Assembly: GCF_010093815.1 (NCBI RefSeq)
Contig: NW_022985551.1
Span: forward strand, 764,614 to 828,613
Direction of reading: 5' to 3'
From: Pseudovirgaria hyperparasitica
Taxonomy: Eukaryota; Ascomycota; Dothideomycetes; Acrospermales; Acrospermaceae
Length of the DNA: 64,000 nt
In this document: one piece after another, positions 12,247 to 22,452 of the stretch
Numbering within the stretch: position 1 is the stretch's first letter
Layout: every line of letters starts with the position of its first letter
Program-made: the position numbers and the translations under genes
Notes under the pieces: model-generated
What the model saw: only the letters and a program-made list of their open reading frames with translations
Told to the model about the DNA's origin: nothing
Databases searched by the model: none

Positions 12247-13199
12247 TGTAGGGCCAGCTGTGGTACTATATCGCGAGCGATTGATATTGCATGTTCCTAA
12301 TGATTGGTAAACCTATTGTGATATAAAGAGGGCATGGTGATCACAGGGCAAAAGCATGGCCTCGGATCAAATAGTCTCCGTAAATCAGGATTGTTATTCC
12401 GAACAGTTTTGTTTGCAAGCCGGCGCAAAAAGCCATGTCTTGTAGTGTTGCTTGACCGATACATTTCAGCGTCACCGCAACATTGTTTAATTAGGTGTAT
12501 CTTGTCGGCCATGTGCTAAAATTGAGCAGAGGGCAGGTCAGGTGCTTCGTAAATCATATGCAGCCAGTGGTTTACAGAATCAGAATGTTGCAAAATAGCT
12601 TATCACAAGCTAAATGTTTAGTTTCATCATACCCCAGTGCAGATCCCTATTTCGATTGTCGTTTCCCCAGACGCCACGACCACCATGTGATAAAGCGGGG
12701 ATGAACCTTACTAGTAAACCTGGTCTCACACTACATGACTCTCAACCAATCAACGTTCATCTTAGTATCTCTAAACTTAAAGCCTATGTATGATCACGTT
12801 AACATCTGGTCTACCTCCTTTGCCGCTATCAGGGGTCCTACATTGAAGGCATGTGGTCACATAAAAGATTTCACCGAGCCGTTGCGCGATCAACGGCACA
12901 GTTATCTTCCGTATCTCAACATTTACGGCTCTCATCTAACCTAACTCAGACTGCCAACAGCATCTTGTAACTCGCTGCTTCGGTGGTCCATGCTTCTTAT
13001 GAGAACGTTTGGGACGCACATGCACTGCCAAGATGAACGAGGTGGTCTCTGTCTACTACTCAGGGTTTCATGTCAAGCCGAGGTTTGGTAGCATTGTAGC
13101 ATATGAAGACAAAGGATTTGCGAGTACCCAAAGGATATATAAAGAATCACGTACTTAAAATACCCAGAAGTCAAAAGAAATAGTCCAAAAGTTATCAAA
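12247..13199. other. Divergent intergenic region
   Basis: About 950 bp between two divergently transcribed secreted-protein genes. It holds the promoters of both and no convincing open frame. Confidence 0.5.
13136..13144 (+). promoter_or_regulatory. TATA box of the small secreted protein gene
   Basis: TATATAAAG lies 56-64 bp before the ATG at 13200, a typical distance for fungal TATA-driven genes. Confidence 0.5.
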
Positions 13200-13577
13200 A
13201 TGCAGTCCTTTACGATCCTCACAGCTATCATTGCCTCTCTTTTAGGGTAAGCTTCTTTGACTGAATGGCGTTGCCATATGACATCAATACTAAGTGCTTC
13301 TATAGAACTGCCGTCGCCGTACCTGCACCACAGTTTCCTGGGTTTCCTGGTACTCCAGCCACGAGCGCTGCACCGGCTCCAACCGGTGGAGTATGTTTTG
13401 ACGATTTTGACTGCTTCGGATTTCCTCAAGGTGGTAAATGTGTGAAGGACTCGAGTGGGTTCCTTGGGTAAGCTACTTCTCCATTCCTTCTCCTATGTCC
13501 TAGCATTAAGTTCTCGACTGTCAAACTCAGACTTAATTGTATGCTAATATATTCTCAGACACTGCGAGAAACAGTGA
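13200..13577 (+). CDS. Small secreted cysteine-containing protein (candidate effector)
   Basis: Three short exons, 13200-13246, 13306-13467 and 13559-13577, join in frame to a 75-residue protein. Residues 1-21 (MQSFTILTAIIASLLGTAVAV) form a clear signal peptide. A Pro/Ala/Thr-rich linker (APQFPGFPGTPATSAAPAP) leads to a compact C-terminal region with four cysteines (VCFDDFDC, GKCVKD, GHCEKQ), enough for two disulfides. It is too short for ordinary gene finders, but all three exons carry good GTAAG donors and TAG/CAG acceptors, and a TATA box lies upstream. Function is unknown. Length, secretion signal and cysteine content match what is usually called an effector candidate or small secreted protein. 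The flanks are gene-poor. Confidence 0.8.
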
Positions 13578-15388
13578 AGCATCACATTTGTATTCGCACG
13601 TGGGGTTATGATGGCGCAATGCCCTATTTGTACATAGGAGAATATGACTAAGAGATCAGAAACTCAGTCGAGATGCCACATGTGCTCCAATCATTGATGC
13701 GGTGCTCCATGATATATTTAATCTCACATACTAGCCTCTCACAAGACTCTTTGCTATACACCCTCCAGTATATATAAACAACCTAGGGGTTTGGACGAAA
13801 AAGATGACCTATAAAGAGCAACTAAAAGCTGTATATGGTCAGCATTAAAAGCCCTTTATGGGGTGTATGCTAGAAGATCCTCTCGAGCTACACTAACGTG
13901 GAACAACGTTCGAATTGGATCCGGAACGATCGTTCTAAGGTTGGATACACTTAGTGCACACATGGTGTTAATATTACTATAACAAGGAGACGCGTTGCTA
14001 TGATGCCTCTGATGGACGATAGCAACATTTCTATAGCTGTCCTTCAAGTTCAGTAACACAAAGAGCAATTCGTGATTTCCGAGAACTTCTGCGTCTGGGA
14101 GAGACATTGCTAGTAAGCAACACTCCTAAGAGGGTAGTATATATGATTGTTATAAGTCGAGAAGCTCAGTATCGTTGGTCTGAATAAATTCACCTAAAAT
14201 ATGATACTAAGTCCGTCGAAATGCCTAAAGCTAAAAAATGACCTGCAACAATAGATTAGATACTATAGGTTATGTGAGAAGATTACCTACGTGTAGCGTG
14301 AATTCTACTAAGCAACAGGTATCTGGTTTGCAGGCACTAGATGTATTAATGTCACGTCAAAGTTCTTGAAACCTATATGTGAGCTGCTAATCCCCGACTG
14401 TAATCCTACGAGTCACTCGAGCTAAACCTCAATCTATCGCTTCTCGTATCTAAGACAAGGGTTTCCACAGTGAGGCCATGCTCACAAACAGACGATATGA
14501 CATCATGGTCATCATGGCTAAGTAGTAAACCCTAGTCATTTATGCTAGCAGTACAGCTTATGACTGTGCTTTGTGACTGCTTCAACATGACTGTTATCGA
14601 CATTTGCCATGCAGTAATCTTGAGGATTTATCTTTAGGATGGTTTGGGCAGATTTTAATTTAACACTAAGTTGGTGCAATGAACACTTTGTATATGTTGC
14701 AGGCCAGTTAAAGAATCTTATGCAGTCGACTTCACATCGTATTATGATATGGATTCATCCAAAAGTATAGTGAGGGTCTTGTTTTACTTCAATGTATGGT
14801 CATAATTGGAGACAGATGAGAATGTGTAATACCATGCTCTAGAGGTACGATTAGTCAATTTCAAATACATAATTAGTTGGAATGTAATATAAATAAGAGT
14901 TATTAGGGATCTGGCACACATCTTTGCCCGAGTAGGGTGCCCTATTCTATCAGGATTGATCGTTCCCTAGTGCGATCGATAGATGACCCAGGCATGTAAC
15001 CTGCACCAACTCTCCTATACACAGGTGACTGTGCATTGTTAGGTGATACAAGTAGGACGTAATGCTTCTTCTTTTCAAGAGCGCCCGTGCCCTTCTGAAT
15101 GCCCAATCACCATACACCATGGTTCCTGAGGCTCGATCGACTCTTGAGGACGATCAAATCTAAGCCACACTCCGTGAGTCTTGTTAAAACTGATAGGATG
15201 TATATATGTGGTAGCTCTTGCCTTCAGCATGTAGCGTGTGACTTGGGTGGCTGTTTAGGAAGAGACCCCGATGTTTTAGACCAAGGAGATTCAATATCTT
15301 GCCAGTCAATGCCATCGAACTCTAGGGTCAAGTAGTCAATGCTTCCAGTATATACGGATCTGTTCGACTGCCTAGGACCTCTAGTGTC
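13578..15388. other. Gene-poor 1.8 kb region
   Basis: AT-rich with many stops in all frames. A short reverse-strand frame at 13856-14107 has no recognisable motif. No repeat ends are seen. Confidence 0.5.
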
Positions 15389-16753
15389 GTTCTCGTCAAT
15401 ATAGGCCCTCACCATCCGTGTATTCTCTACTCAATATCCCAAAATCACCATTGTAGTCCATGGTCCGAAGAAGTCGGCGCTGCAAGCCGTCGATAGCGGT
15501 GGGACGATCAAATTTGTTGGAAAATTCGAGTGTTGAGAACGTCTTATAGAGTTCTTGGTATCTAAGAATGCGTTCTCCTTGGTCCGCTGGTGTTAGAATT
15601 CGGGGGAATCTTGGATCCCCAAGTAATGCTGCTTTATTACTATCCGTGTGTTTAGCACTCTGTAGTACCAACGTCTTCGTCTGACTTACATGCGAATTCT
15701 GGTCATAGTCTCGCATCGTACGCCCTCGCGACCCGCGAAGTAAGCTTGGTAGTCCGTGAAGAACAACGTTCGTCTTACAAGAGCATGTTCTTGAAGGACC
15801 CATCCACGGCGGTTCAATTCACCTTACAATACCTGCCTCTGGAACCCATCTATCATGTTGCAAATGAAGAAGGGAGACTCTAAATTCAGACCTAGACATT
15901 CAGCGTCCAGCTGTTTGCTTCTCTTCAGAAAACCTGAAAAAGTGGTTCGTTGCGTTGCTGGCGGCAATGACATAGTAGGCTGGCTCCGCTGTATATTTCC
16001 AACATGTGCCTTGTTTCTGTCTTTAAGTCCCCGCCTTCCCCTTGAACAATGCATAGAGAGTCGATCCACAAGTAGAGCTTCCTCAGAGCTTGCGTCAAAA
16101 TAACGGCATCACGAAACGTTGCGGCCATAGCTACCACCTCAATACCTTTCTTATGATCTCCTATTTCTTGAAGATAGACAATGGGGTCACCATCGGTGCC
16201 AACGCTAAGAAGCCTCTTAGGTATGGTCTTATCGGTGACTGCTTCTAGTTTCGAGCTAAGAATTTTCCATCACTATGATTTGTATCACAGTCATGAAGCC
16301 ATAGACTCAGCGTCTGGAAATGTCCTCGTGTCCCGACAGCCGGTAATCTTGGAATTCCGATTTGCACGTCTCTTGCTGCACTTGTCATGAGATCTGCATG
16401 GAAGTTTAGCAAGAGTCAAACATATGAAATCTATAGCAAGTAGCCTACCGAGGTGTCGAAACACAGATAGGGCAGGCGTATTTCCGCCGTTAATGACTAG
16501 ATGTGATCCTTTCCGAGTGAAGCGGACAGTGGCATCTTTGAGCCCCATTCGTTTGACATGCATCCCATAAAACACTGTAGAGTTTGCAGGGCCCCAACTC
16601 GGCTCTCAATTTGAGTTGATACACGGGATAGTTGATAACGTGACCCAGGCTCCAGATATTTTCTTGCACATCCATGCAATCCTGACAAAGGTGTGATGAA
16701 TCTATGTTAGAGTAGAGCAGTCTGAATAATTCCTCGTTCTCTCTCCACAGCAA
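15389..16753 (-). pseudogene. Broken HET-domain (heterokaryon incompatibility) gene
   Basis: The family pattern is present in order along the reverse strand but scattered over different frames. An N-terminal cysteine block (LCQDCMDVQENIW) is followed by VQIGIPRLPAVGTRGHF, LWLHDCDTNH, KRLLSVGTDGDP, the core TFRDAVILTQALRKLYLWIDSLCIVQ, ETRHMLEIYSGAS, GFLKRSK, RRGWVLQEHALVRRTLFF and a C-terminal EFSNKFDRPTAIDGL block. HET proteins trigger cell death after non-self fusion. About four frame changes are needed, and the family's usual SHCWG segment between the LLSVG and TFRDAV blocks is missing. At least two introns still have good splice sites, so loss seems fairly recent. It lies 145 bp downstream of, and parallel to, the intact kinase gene. 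Confidence 0.8.
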
Positions 16754-16898
16754 GGATGTAACTTCATTGTCAGTAACATACTCCCATCCGTTGTCAAGTC
16801 TTGGATGAGCGTAGCTGACTTGTAGAGCAACAATAAGTAGCGGAATTCTCTGCAGCGGAGGAGAATTTTCACCAACGTCGCCAAAGAGAATGTGGATA

Positions 16899-18916
16899 TC
16901 ATACCCTCCCTATGTTCAACGACTCGATTTTACTAACAGCACTTGACATTGCTTGCTCTTCGATAGGAACTGTAATGGGACTTGCACCACTGATAGCATC
17001 TTCGAACTGGTAGACGTCATTGTCAAGCTTAAGCTTGATAGTTTCTAGTGCCTCCAAGAATTTCTTAGCCTGATATCGATACTGAGGAAGCTCATCATAA
17101 TCGGACTCAGGATCTACTTTTGCCGCTTCCTCCATTGTATCCCTCACGGCAATCATAGGTGTGTCGTTGTGGCTTCGATCGTGGACAATTTGAGTTGATC
17201 TACCACCATTACCCGGCCCCACATGAATATTATTCCATATGGGGGACGTGCCACACTGTTCCGGAGTTCCATGCTCAAAGTTGTGATTTACAGAGGCAGT
17301 TCGATTTGGAACGCCCACAACTAGTATATGGTCTCTCACAAGTTGAAGCAGATCACCCAAAGCGGTCTTATTGACCAGACACCTTGGGTGCTTGGCCATC
17401 CTGTTCATTTCTTCCACAACACGTCTGTGGACAACTGCCTTCTTCCTATCCCCTAGCTTGGTAATTTCCAGTTCGTAGAATGGCTCTTCACGACCAGTAG
17501 AGCCACTTGTATATTGGTTGAACCTCGAGAGACCTTCGTAGCCATTCAACATCCAGCTGAGAAATTCAAGAATAATACAACCCATGGCCCAGATATCATA
17601 AAGTCTAGAGATGCGTTTCTCACTCTGGCCTTCAAAACCTGCTACTAATCCAGTCTCTGACTCTGGAGGTTCGTAGCGTTGAGTCCCGAACCGAGTTGAT
17701 GTATTATTTACCCTGATTGTAGTGTCAAGGGTATGCCCCTTTGCTATACCCCAATCGCCGATCTTGAGCGTACCAATATCGTTGATATCGTTGCTGGTTC
17801 GAAACCAAAGGATGTTTTCAGGTTTCAGATCCCCGTGACGATAGTGAGTACTGTCGCCATCACTATCCCTGTAGTGACATTTTCTAATTGCTCTTGTAAT
17901 TCCAATCAGCTGATCGAAGACCGTTCTGACAAACGTAACGTCAGGACGAGGCTTTACTACCTCCCATAGCTGGCGAAGACTACCACCGTCTGCCCACTCA
18001 AACATTAAGTAATACTCGTTTATTTGTTCATCTGCATAGCACCTACGGAAAGCGGCAATGAAGTGAACGATGTGTGAGCTGTCCCTCTCTTCTACATTGA
18101 CTAGATTCTCAGCCTCTGCCTCCCAAGCTTTGCGTAGCTCGGAAACTTTACCACCATTCCGTTTTCGAAATTCCTTGACCGCTACGGTCCTGGGCGTATA
18201 TTTTGAAGAGGGCTGCGAGTGCTGCGGTGATATTAGTGATATACACCACGAGCTCATCGGTACAATCTCACCTGGGAGCCAATGTCGTCGATATGAGCTC
18301 CATGGACATCGTAATGATATACCCACCCAAAGGAGCCTTCTGCAATTGAAGGAGCGCGTGACACGAATGGCAGAGGTGCGCACCATGGAACGTCGATGGT
18401 AGATTTCACATCGGACGAGAATGTGGGAGCAAGAAACATCCACTGGCGCTCTTCAAATGTGTCCAATGCCTGTTCCATATTGGATTTCCATATGCGCTTC
18501 TTGTATTTTTTAAAAAAATATTTCAAACTTGAATCCCTGGCAGAGGCTCCTACAGTTTCGTCCCTTATTAGGGGCAGCATGTGATCATTGATATTTGCTT
18601 TTTTGAACGACTCCATAGCGTTTTGTAGTATACTGCGGCCAAGATCGTTGTAGGACACGCTATAGACCACAATGGCAAACAGTCTTTTCGCGAACTTGAA
18701 AGTATAGTTGACGCTGGCGTCTGTTTCTTTCATAGCAGTAGCTTGAGCAATGGCCTCTTTAGTCAAGATCCGATTGATTGCATCGTTTGGAAGAAAGAAT
18801 CCAGATTCTGTCTTATGGAATTGGCTGCGCTTTTTTTCTTTCGATATGGCGCGTTCGATGGTATTGGGTTCTGTCGTATGTTCAGAGCCATCCGATTCCG
18901 TGTCTGAAGAAACCAT
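16899..18916 (-). CDS. Fungal Ser/Thr protein kinase (accessory, HET-associated type)
   Basis: Two exons: 18916-18272 and 18221-16899 (intron GTGAGA...CCGCAG). The product is 655 aa if started at MVSSDTESDGS. An upstream in-frame Met at 19090 would add 58 residues of less protein-like sequence. The N-terminal 170 residues are specific to this fungal kinase type. The kinase domain then shows a glycine loop (AEGSFGWVY, just before the intron), the ATP lysine in TVAVKEF (about 231), catalytic HGDLKPENI (Asp about 346, Gly in place of the usual Arg of HRD), DWG for DFG (about 371), and YEPPE for the APE segment. All residues needed for catalysis are present. The C-terminal tail is about 150 residues. 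Such kinases are often expanded next to HET genes, as here, but the substrate is unknown. An alternative exon-2 acceptor lies 9 bp downstream. Confidence 0.85.
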
Positions 18917-19565
18917 GTTGAGTAGTTGAGACAATAAGGCTCCAGCAAACCAAGAAAAAACAGTTTTGATAGTGCCTGCATTCAGGACTCTCGATCTTTC
19001 ATGATAGCGACTATTTGTGAAAATTTTCACTATTCTAGCTATGCATGGAATAGAATTGTCAAGATGCGGACGGTTCATTTTCGGTTGCAATTTCGCGGCA
19101 CCGTACTGTGTTTCACACGTGATAAGGCTAAAGCCTTGACACCGTATTCATGGCCTGTATCTGCCAAGTTGATGAGTCGTCACTACATGCATACTATCTG
19201 CAAGCCAGAGAGCTCGATAATGCGACCTCAGAGTTAGGGCACCCGACTGACCAACCAGGCTTTGAGATCGCACAAGACATAGCATCCTGAATGCCTGCCT
19301 TTTGTGGTTCAATAACTACCTGCAGAGTGTGACTACGCCCTCATCTAAACTGTACTCCTCGGGCACCAATTGCACTTTCGCAGCTCATATTGGCCCCGTG
19401 TTCCAAGCGGAGCCGCAATAGTGGTCCAAATCCACCTTCCTATTACCAAAACCTCACTTATTAAGTCTCTATTATCTAAATAATGTAGCTCTACGATATA
19501 GCTTTGATCTAAATACTAGTTATAAATAATAATTATAGTATTATAAAGCTAATATATCTAAGAAA
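18917..19565. other. Intergenic, grading into AT-rich sequence
   Basis: Promoter side of the kinase gene. From about 19440 onward the composition becomes strongly AT-rich just before the MITE. No gene is seen. Confidence 0.5.
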
Positions 19566-19625
19566 TATCCGTCCGTAATTTTCTCAGCGTAACTCTTGGC
19601 ACGTGTCGTACGCGCAACACATCCA
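19566..19625 (+). repeat. Left terminal inverted repeat of the MITE
   Basis: It begins TATCCGTCCGTAA and contains CTTGGCACGTGT. It pairs with the inverted copy ending at 20126. Confidence 0.75.
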
Positions 19626-20065
19626 TAAGTTTTTTTACCGATACCTCTAATTCTTAAAACCTATACCCTCCCTAATAACTCTAGCTTTAAGGCTCTAGAA
19701 GGTATTAGAAGATCTTATATACTTCTATTTATATCTTAGGAATATTTATTAAATTCTTTTAAAGACTAAAGGATCTTAAAGAGATAGATAGAAGAGAAAA
19801 TCTCTATTTTCTCTATAAGTTTACTATATACCTCGGTACTTTAGAAGTTACCCCTCCTATAACCCCTCCTATACTTAAGAACTAGAATTATAAATAGAGC
19901 TTTTCTTAGAATAACTAATTAATATATTATTATTCTTTCTTTATTTTTTTCTTAATATAGAAAGCAACAGACTATATAGAAGTATATATAGATATAACTA
20001 AGAAACTTCCTAGAGTCTTAATTCTAGAGTTATTAGAAAAAATATAAGTTTAAGAATAAGAGAAA

Positions 20066-20126
20066 ATGTGTGTATTACGCGCGTAACACGTGCCAAGAGT
20101 TGCACTGAAAAGGTTACGGACGGATA
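20066..20126 (-). repeat. Right terminal inverted repeat of the MITE
   Basis: Read on the reverse strand it starts TATCCGTCCGTAACC and contains CTTGGCACGTGTT, matching the left end apart from C/T changes and a small shift near the inner edge. Confidence 0.75.
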
Positions 20127-20380
20127 TATTTTAGTTATGTGAGTTACACGCGGAAACGTTTGTCGCCTTCTGATCCTAGGACTTGACATCGCGGTATGTC
20201 TAAGCACGTCTCATGCCTTCGCAGCCTCGCACAAGATACAGGAATTGCATCCACACTGGAAAGAATGTTACAGGCCCAATCTACCTGCCTCTCCGATCTG
20301 ACAAGTCGAATATCTATCAATGCCATCTCTTCAGTGTGAACCTTCGGCTCAGTAGAGCAACGAGGATCCACAATCCAAAA

Positions 20381-21995
20381 ATGAAAAGTTCCAATATCAT
20401 CAGTCTCCCGGACTCATCATCGAGTGACTTGAGCAATCGCTCAATGAATGATCCTAATGTCAGTCAATGTAGCCTGTATGATGTGCTGAGGAGAGTTGCT
20501 CTTCACGTTGAGTGTCCACAAGGAAACTACCAAAAGCAGTACATTCTACGTGGACACAAGATATATGAGATTACAACACCATCAGTCAGCTATCGTGGCT
20601 GAGATAGAAAATTCGATGCGCGAAGTGGGAAGATCATGCTCCCAGCTTTTCCGTAATTTCTTCTATAGCAACAGTATAGAGAGTACCGATTTCGTTGCAC
20701 ACAGCATATGTGGAAGCACGCCGTTTCCAGGCTCTTGTCGCTCAGAGCCCAAGTGTTATACGAAGGTGTTTGCTGTGCTAGTCCTAATGCAGCGGCCTGG
20801 GAGATTACGTCCTTTTTGAAGCGTGGAGTATCTGATGAGGATCTGCCGCTTGCCAATACCGATTCACCGAAAAGATGGAAGACGAAGTCTGGAGATTTGA
20901 CTGACGTATCTAAGGACTGAACCGAGAGGGCAGTATCGAGCTTCGAGCAAGAGCAGTGGAAAGTTGTGGTAAGCAACTTTTCGACCCTTTCACCGTTTGA
21001 ACCTAAGTACTCTCATGACGATGAGATCCTACCGTTTACAAGTGCAAGGCCGACTCACTTCAGCGGATCAAGTGATGTCCTCCGGGCTGTCATATGTCTG
21101 AGAACTCAGAACTTTGAAGTTCATTATGGAGTCAAAGATGAAACTGTAAGCAGCATGCTTCTGAAAGGGTTGAAAGACTTTTAACATCACTAGCAGGGTG
21201 ACGACATCTTTGCAGTCAAACGTCTACTCAAAGACACAAAAAATACTCACAGGTCCAAGAGTGCCTTTGAGTTTGAGTTGGGCATCTTGAAGAGGTTCAG
21301 TCAGGCAAGGCCTTCCCACGATCACATTGTAACATTTCTTGGAATTTTCGAGTATTGAAATGAATACTACCTAGTATTTCCTGAAGCCGATCTCGTCGAA
21401 TACTGGAAAAAATATGACCCAGAAAGCTTCAATTACAGTAACCTTAGAATCTAGCTCAGCGAGCAATTTTGTGGCCTTGCGCAGGCACTGAGTGGTGTTC
21501 ATAGGCACCAAACGGACTCAGGGAAGTCATTATTACACCCGGAGTCGTTCAGAAAGGTTACAAAGCAGTTTGAAATGTTACCGAATACGACCAATGTGGT
21601 GGATCTTCAAGGCTTTCTTCGAGTTCAGGAGGGATACCATCTCGCAGATGCGGCAAACCAGAGTGAAAGACACAGTCATCGACGTAAGTTACGCACATTT
21701 TACACTTCTTCCCTCGTAATATTTTTTGCACATCTAGCTTACAGTACCATAATAGCAAATCAGCCAACTCTTAACCAATTGTGAAACATCTTATGATACA
21801 CCTAAAACAAAAGAGGTTCTTAGCGGAATCCTCGAAATGGTCTTGAGAGAGGTGTTGATAGTAGAAACTGTGGGCAGTACGCAACTGGAAAAGAGACGTG
21901 CCAGTTCAAGACATATCGCTGAGATGCTAGAAGAGCTACTGACAGGCGTGTTAGACTGCTCAGCCTCGGATGGCGTTCCCATTAACCCATCCTAA
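20381..21995 (+). pseudogene. Broken fungal protein kinase, relative of the 16.9-18.9 kb kinase
   Basis: Fragments in successive frames follow the accessory-kinase plan. An N-terminal block starts MKSSNIISLPDSSSSDL at 20381. A pre-kinase block (FEQEQWKVVVSNF, then DEILPFT near 21030) is followed by a kinase N-lobe with FAVKRLLKDT, FELGILKRFSQ and HDHIVTFLGIFEY, then EYYLVFPEADL...YWKKYDPES and FCGLAQALSGVH. The C-terminal tail runs to a natural-looking stop at 21993-21995. In the lobe there are stops at 21356-21358 and 21452-21454; the second is at a place where this family often has Trp. Several frame changes lie upstream. The catalytic loop (HGDLKPEN equivalent) and DFG region are missing. 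It is not functional. The age seems modest because long blocks are readable. Confidence 0.75.
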
Positions 21996-22452
21996 TGACT
22001 ACAGAGGCACCAGTTTTGATGGTACAGAATTGGTCTCTACTTGTATAACAACATCCCTACCGCTCAACTGTTATCTATCGTTGACAAAGAGACGCAGGCG
22101 ACAGAGACTAATTGTCCAATTTGTACATTGGTGGTAGTACTTGCAGCGAATGAAATACTGCTTTTTGGTCAAGACTTGTGCAGCTGATACCGCTTACATA
22201 TACCTAGGTATGTGTCAAGTTAGATAAAAGATCTTTATACATTTATGATATCATGGAAAAGTTCATAATTAGTGCTCTACAGACGATCTATCTAACCCAG
22301 GTGAGATCCGGATCCCTGGATTAGTAAGTCCAGCTTCGGGCGCGAGGAGCGGGGAAACTTGCGAAGGCGGCGAAACAGAAGGATGACAGGTGACACGATA
22401 ACGTCGCATCTAGTGATCCATTTCATGATCTAACAGATTACGATATCAAACA
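21996..22452. other. Promoter region of the GMC oxidoreductase gene
   Basis: About 450 bp between the broken kinase and the GMC gene. A GC-richer patch lies at about 22310-22390. No gene is seen. Confidence 0.5.

Larger units (their letters stand above)
19566..20126. mobile_element. MITE-like non-autonomous DNA transposon with ~55 bp TIRs
   Basis: The left end, TATCCGTCCGTAA onward, is mirrored as an inverted copy at the right end (...TTACGGACGGATA). The match runs about 41 bp to CACGTGT and loosely 15 bp further. In those 41 bp I count five differences, all C/T transitions. If the terminal TA is taken as the target duplication, the element is 557 bp with TIR TCCGTCCG..., as in Tc1/mariner-type elements; this is an inference. 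The interior is extremely AT-rich, has no long open frame and encodes no transposase, so it would have depended on a transposase elsewhere. It sits between the intact and the broken kinase genes. Confidence 0.8.

Noticed and set aside
13856-14107. 83-codon reverse frame
   Set aside because: No motif and no splice context. The region is stop-rich.
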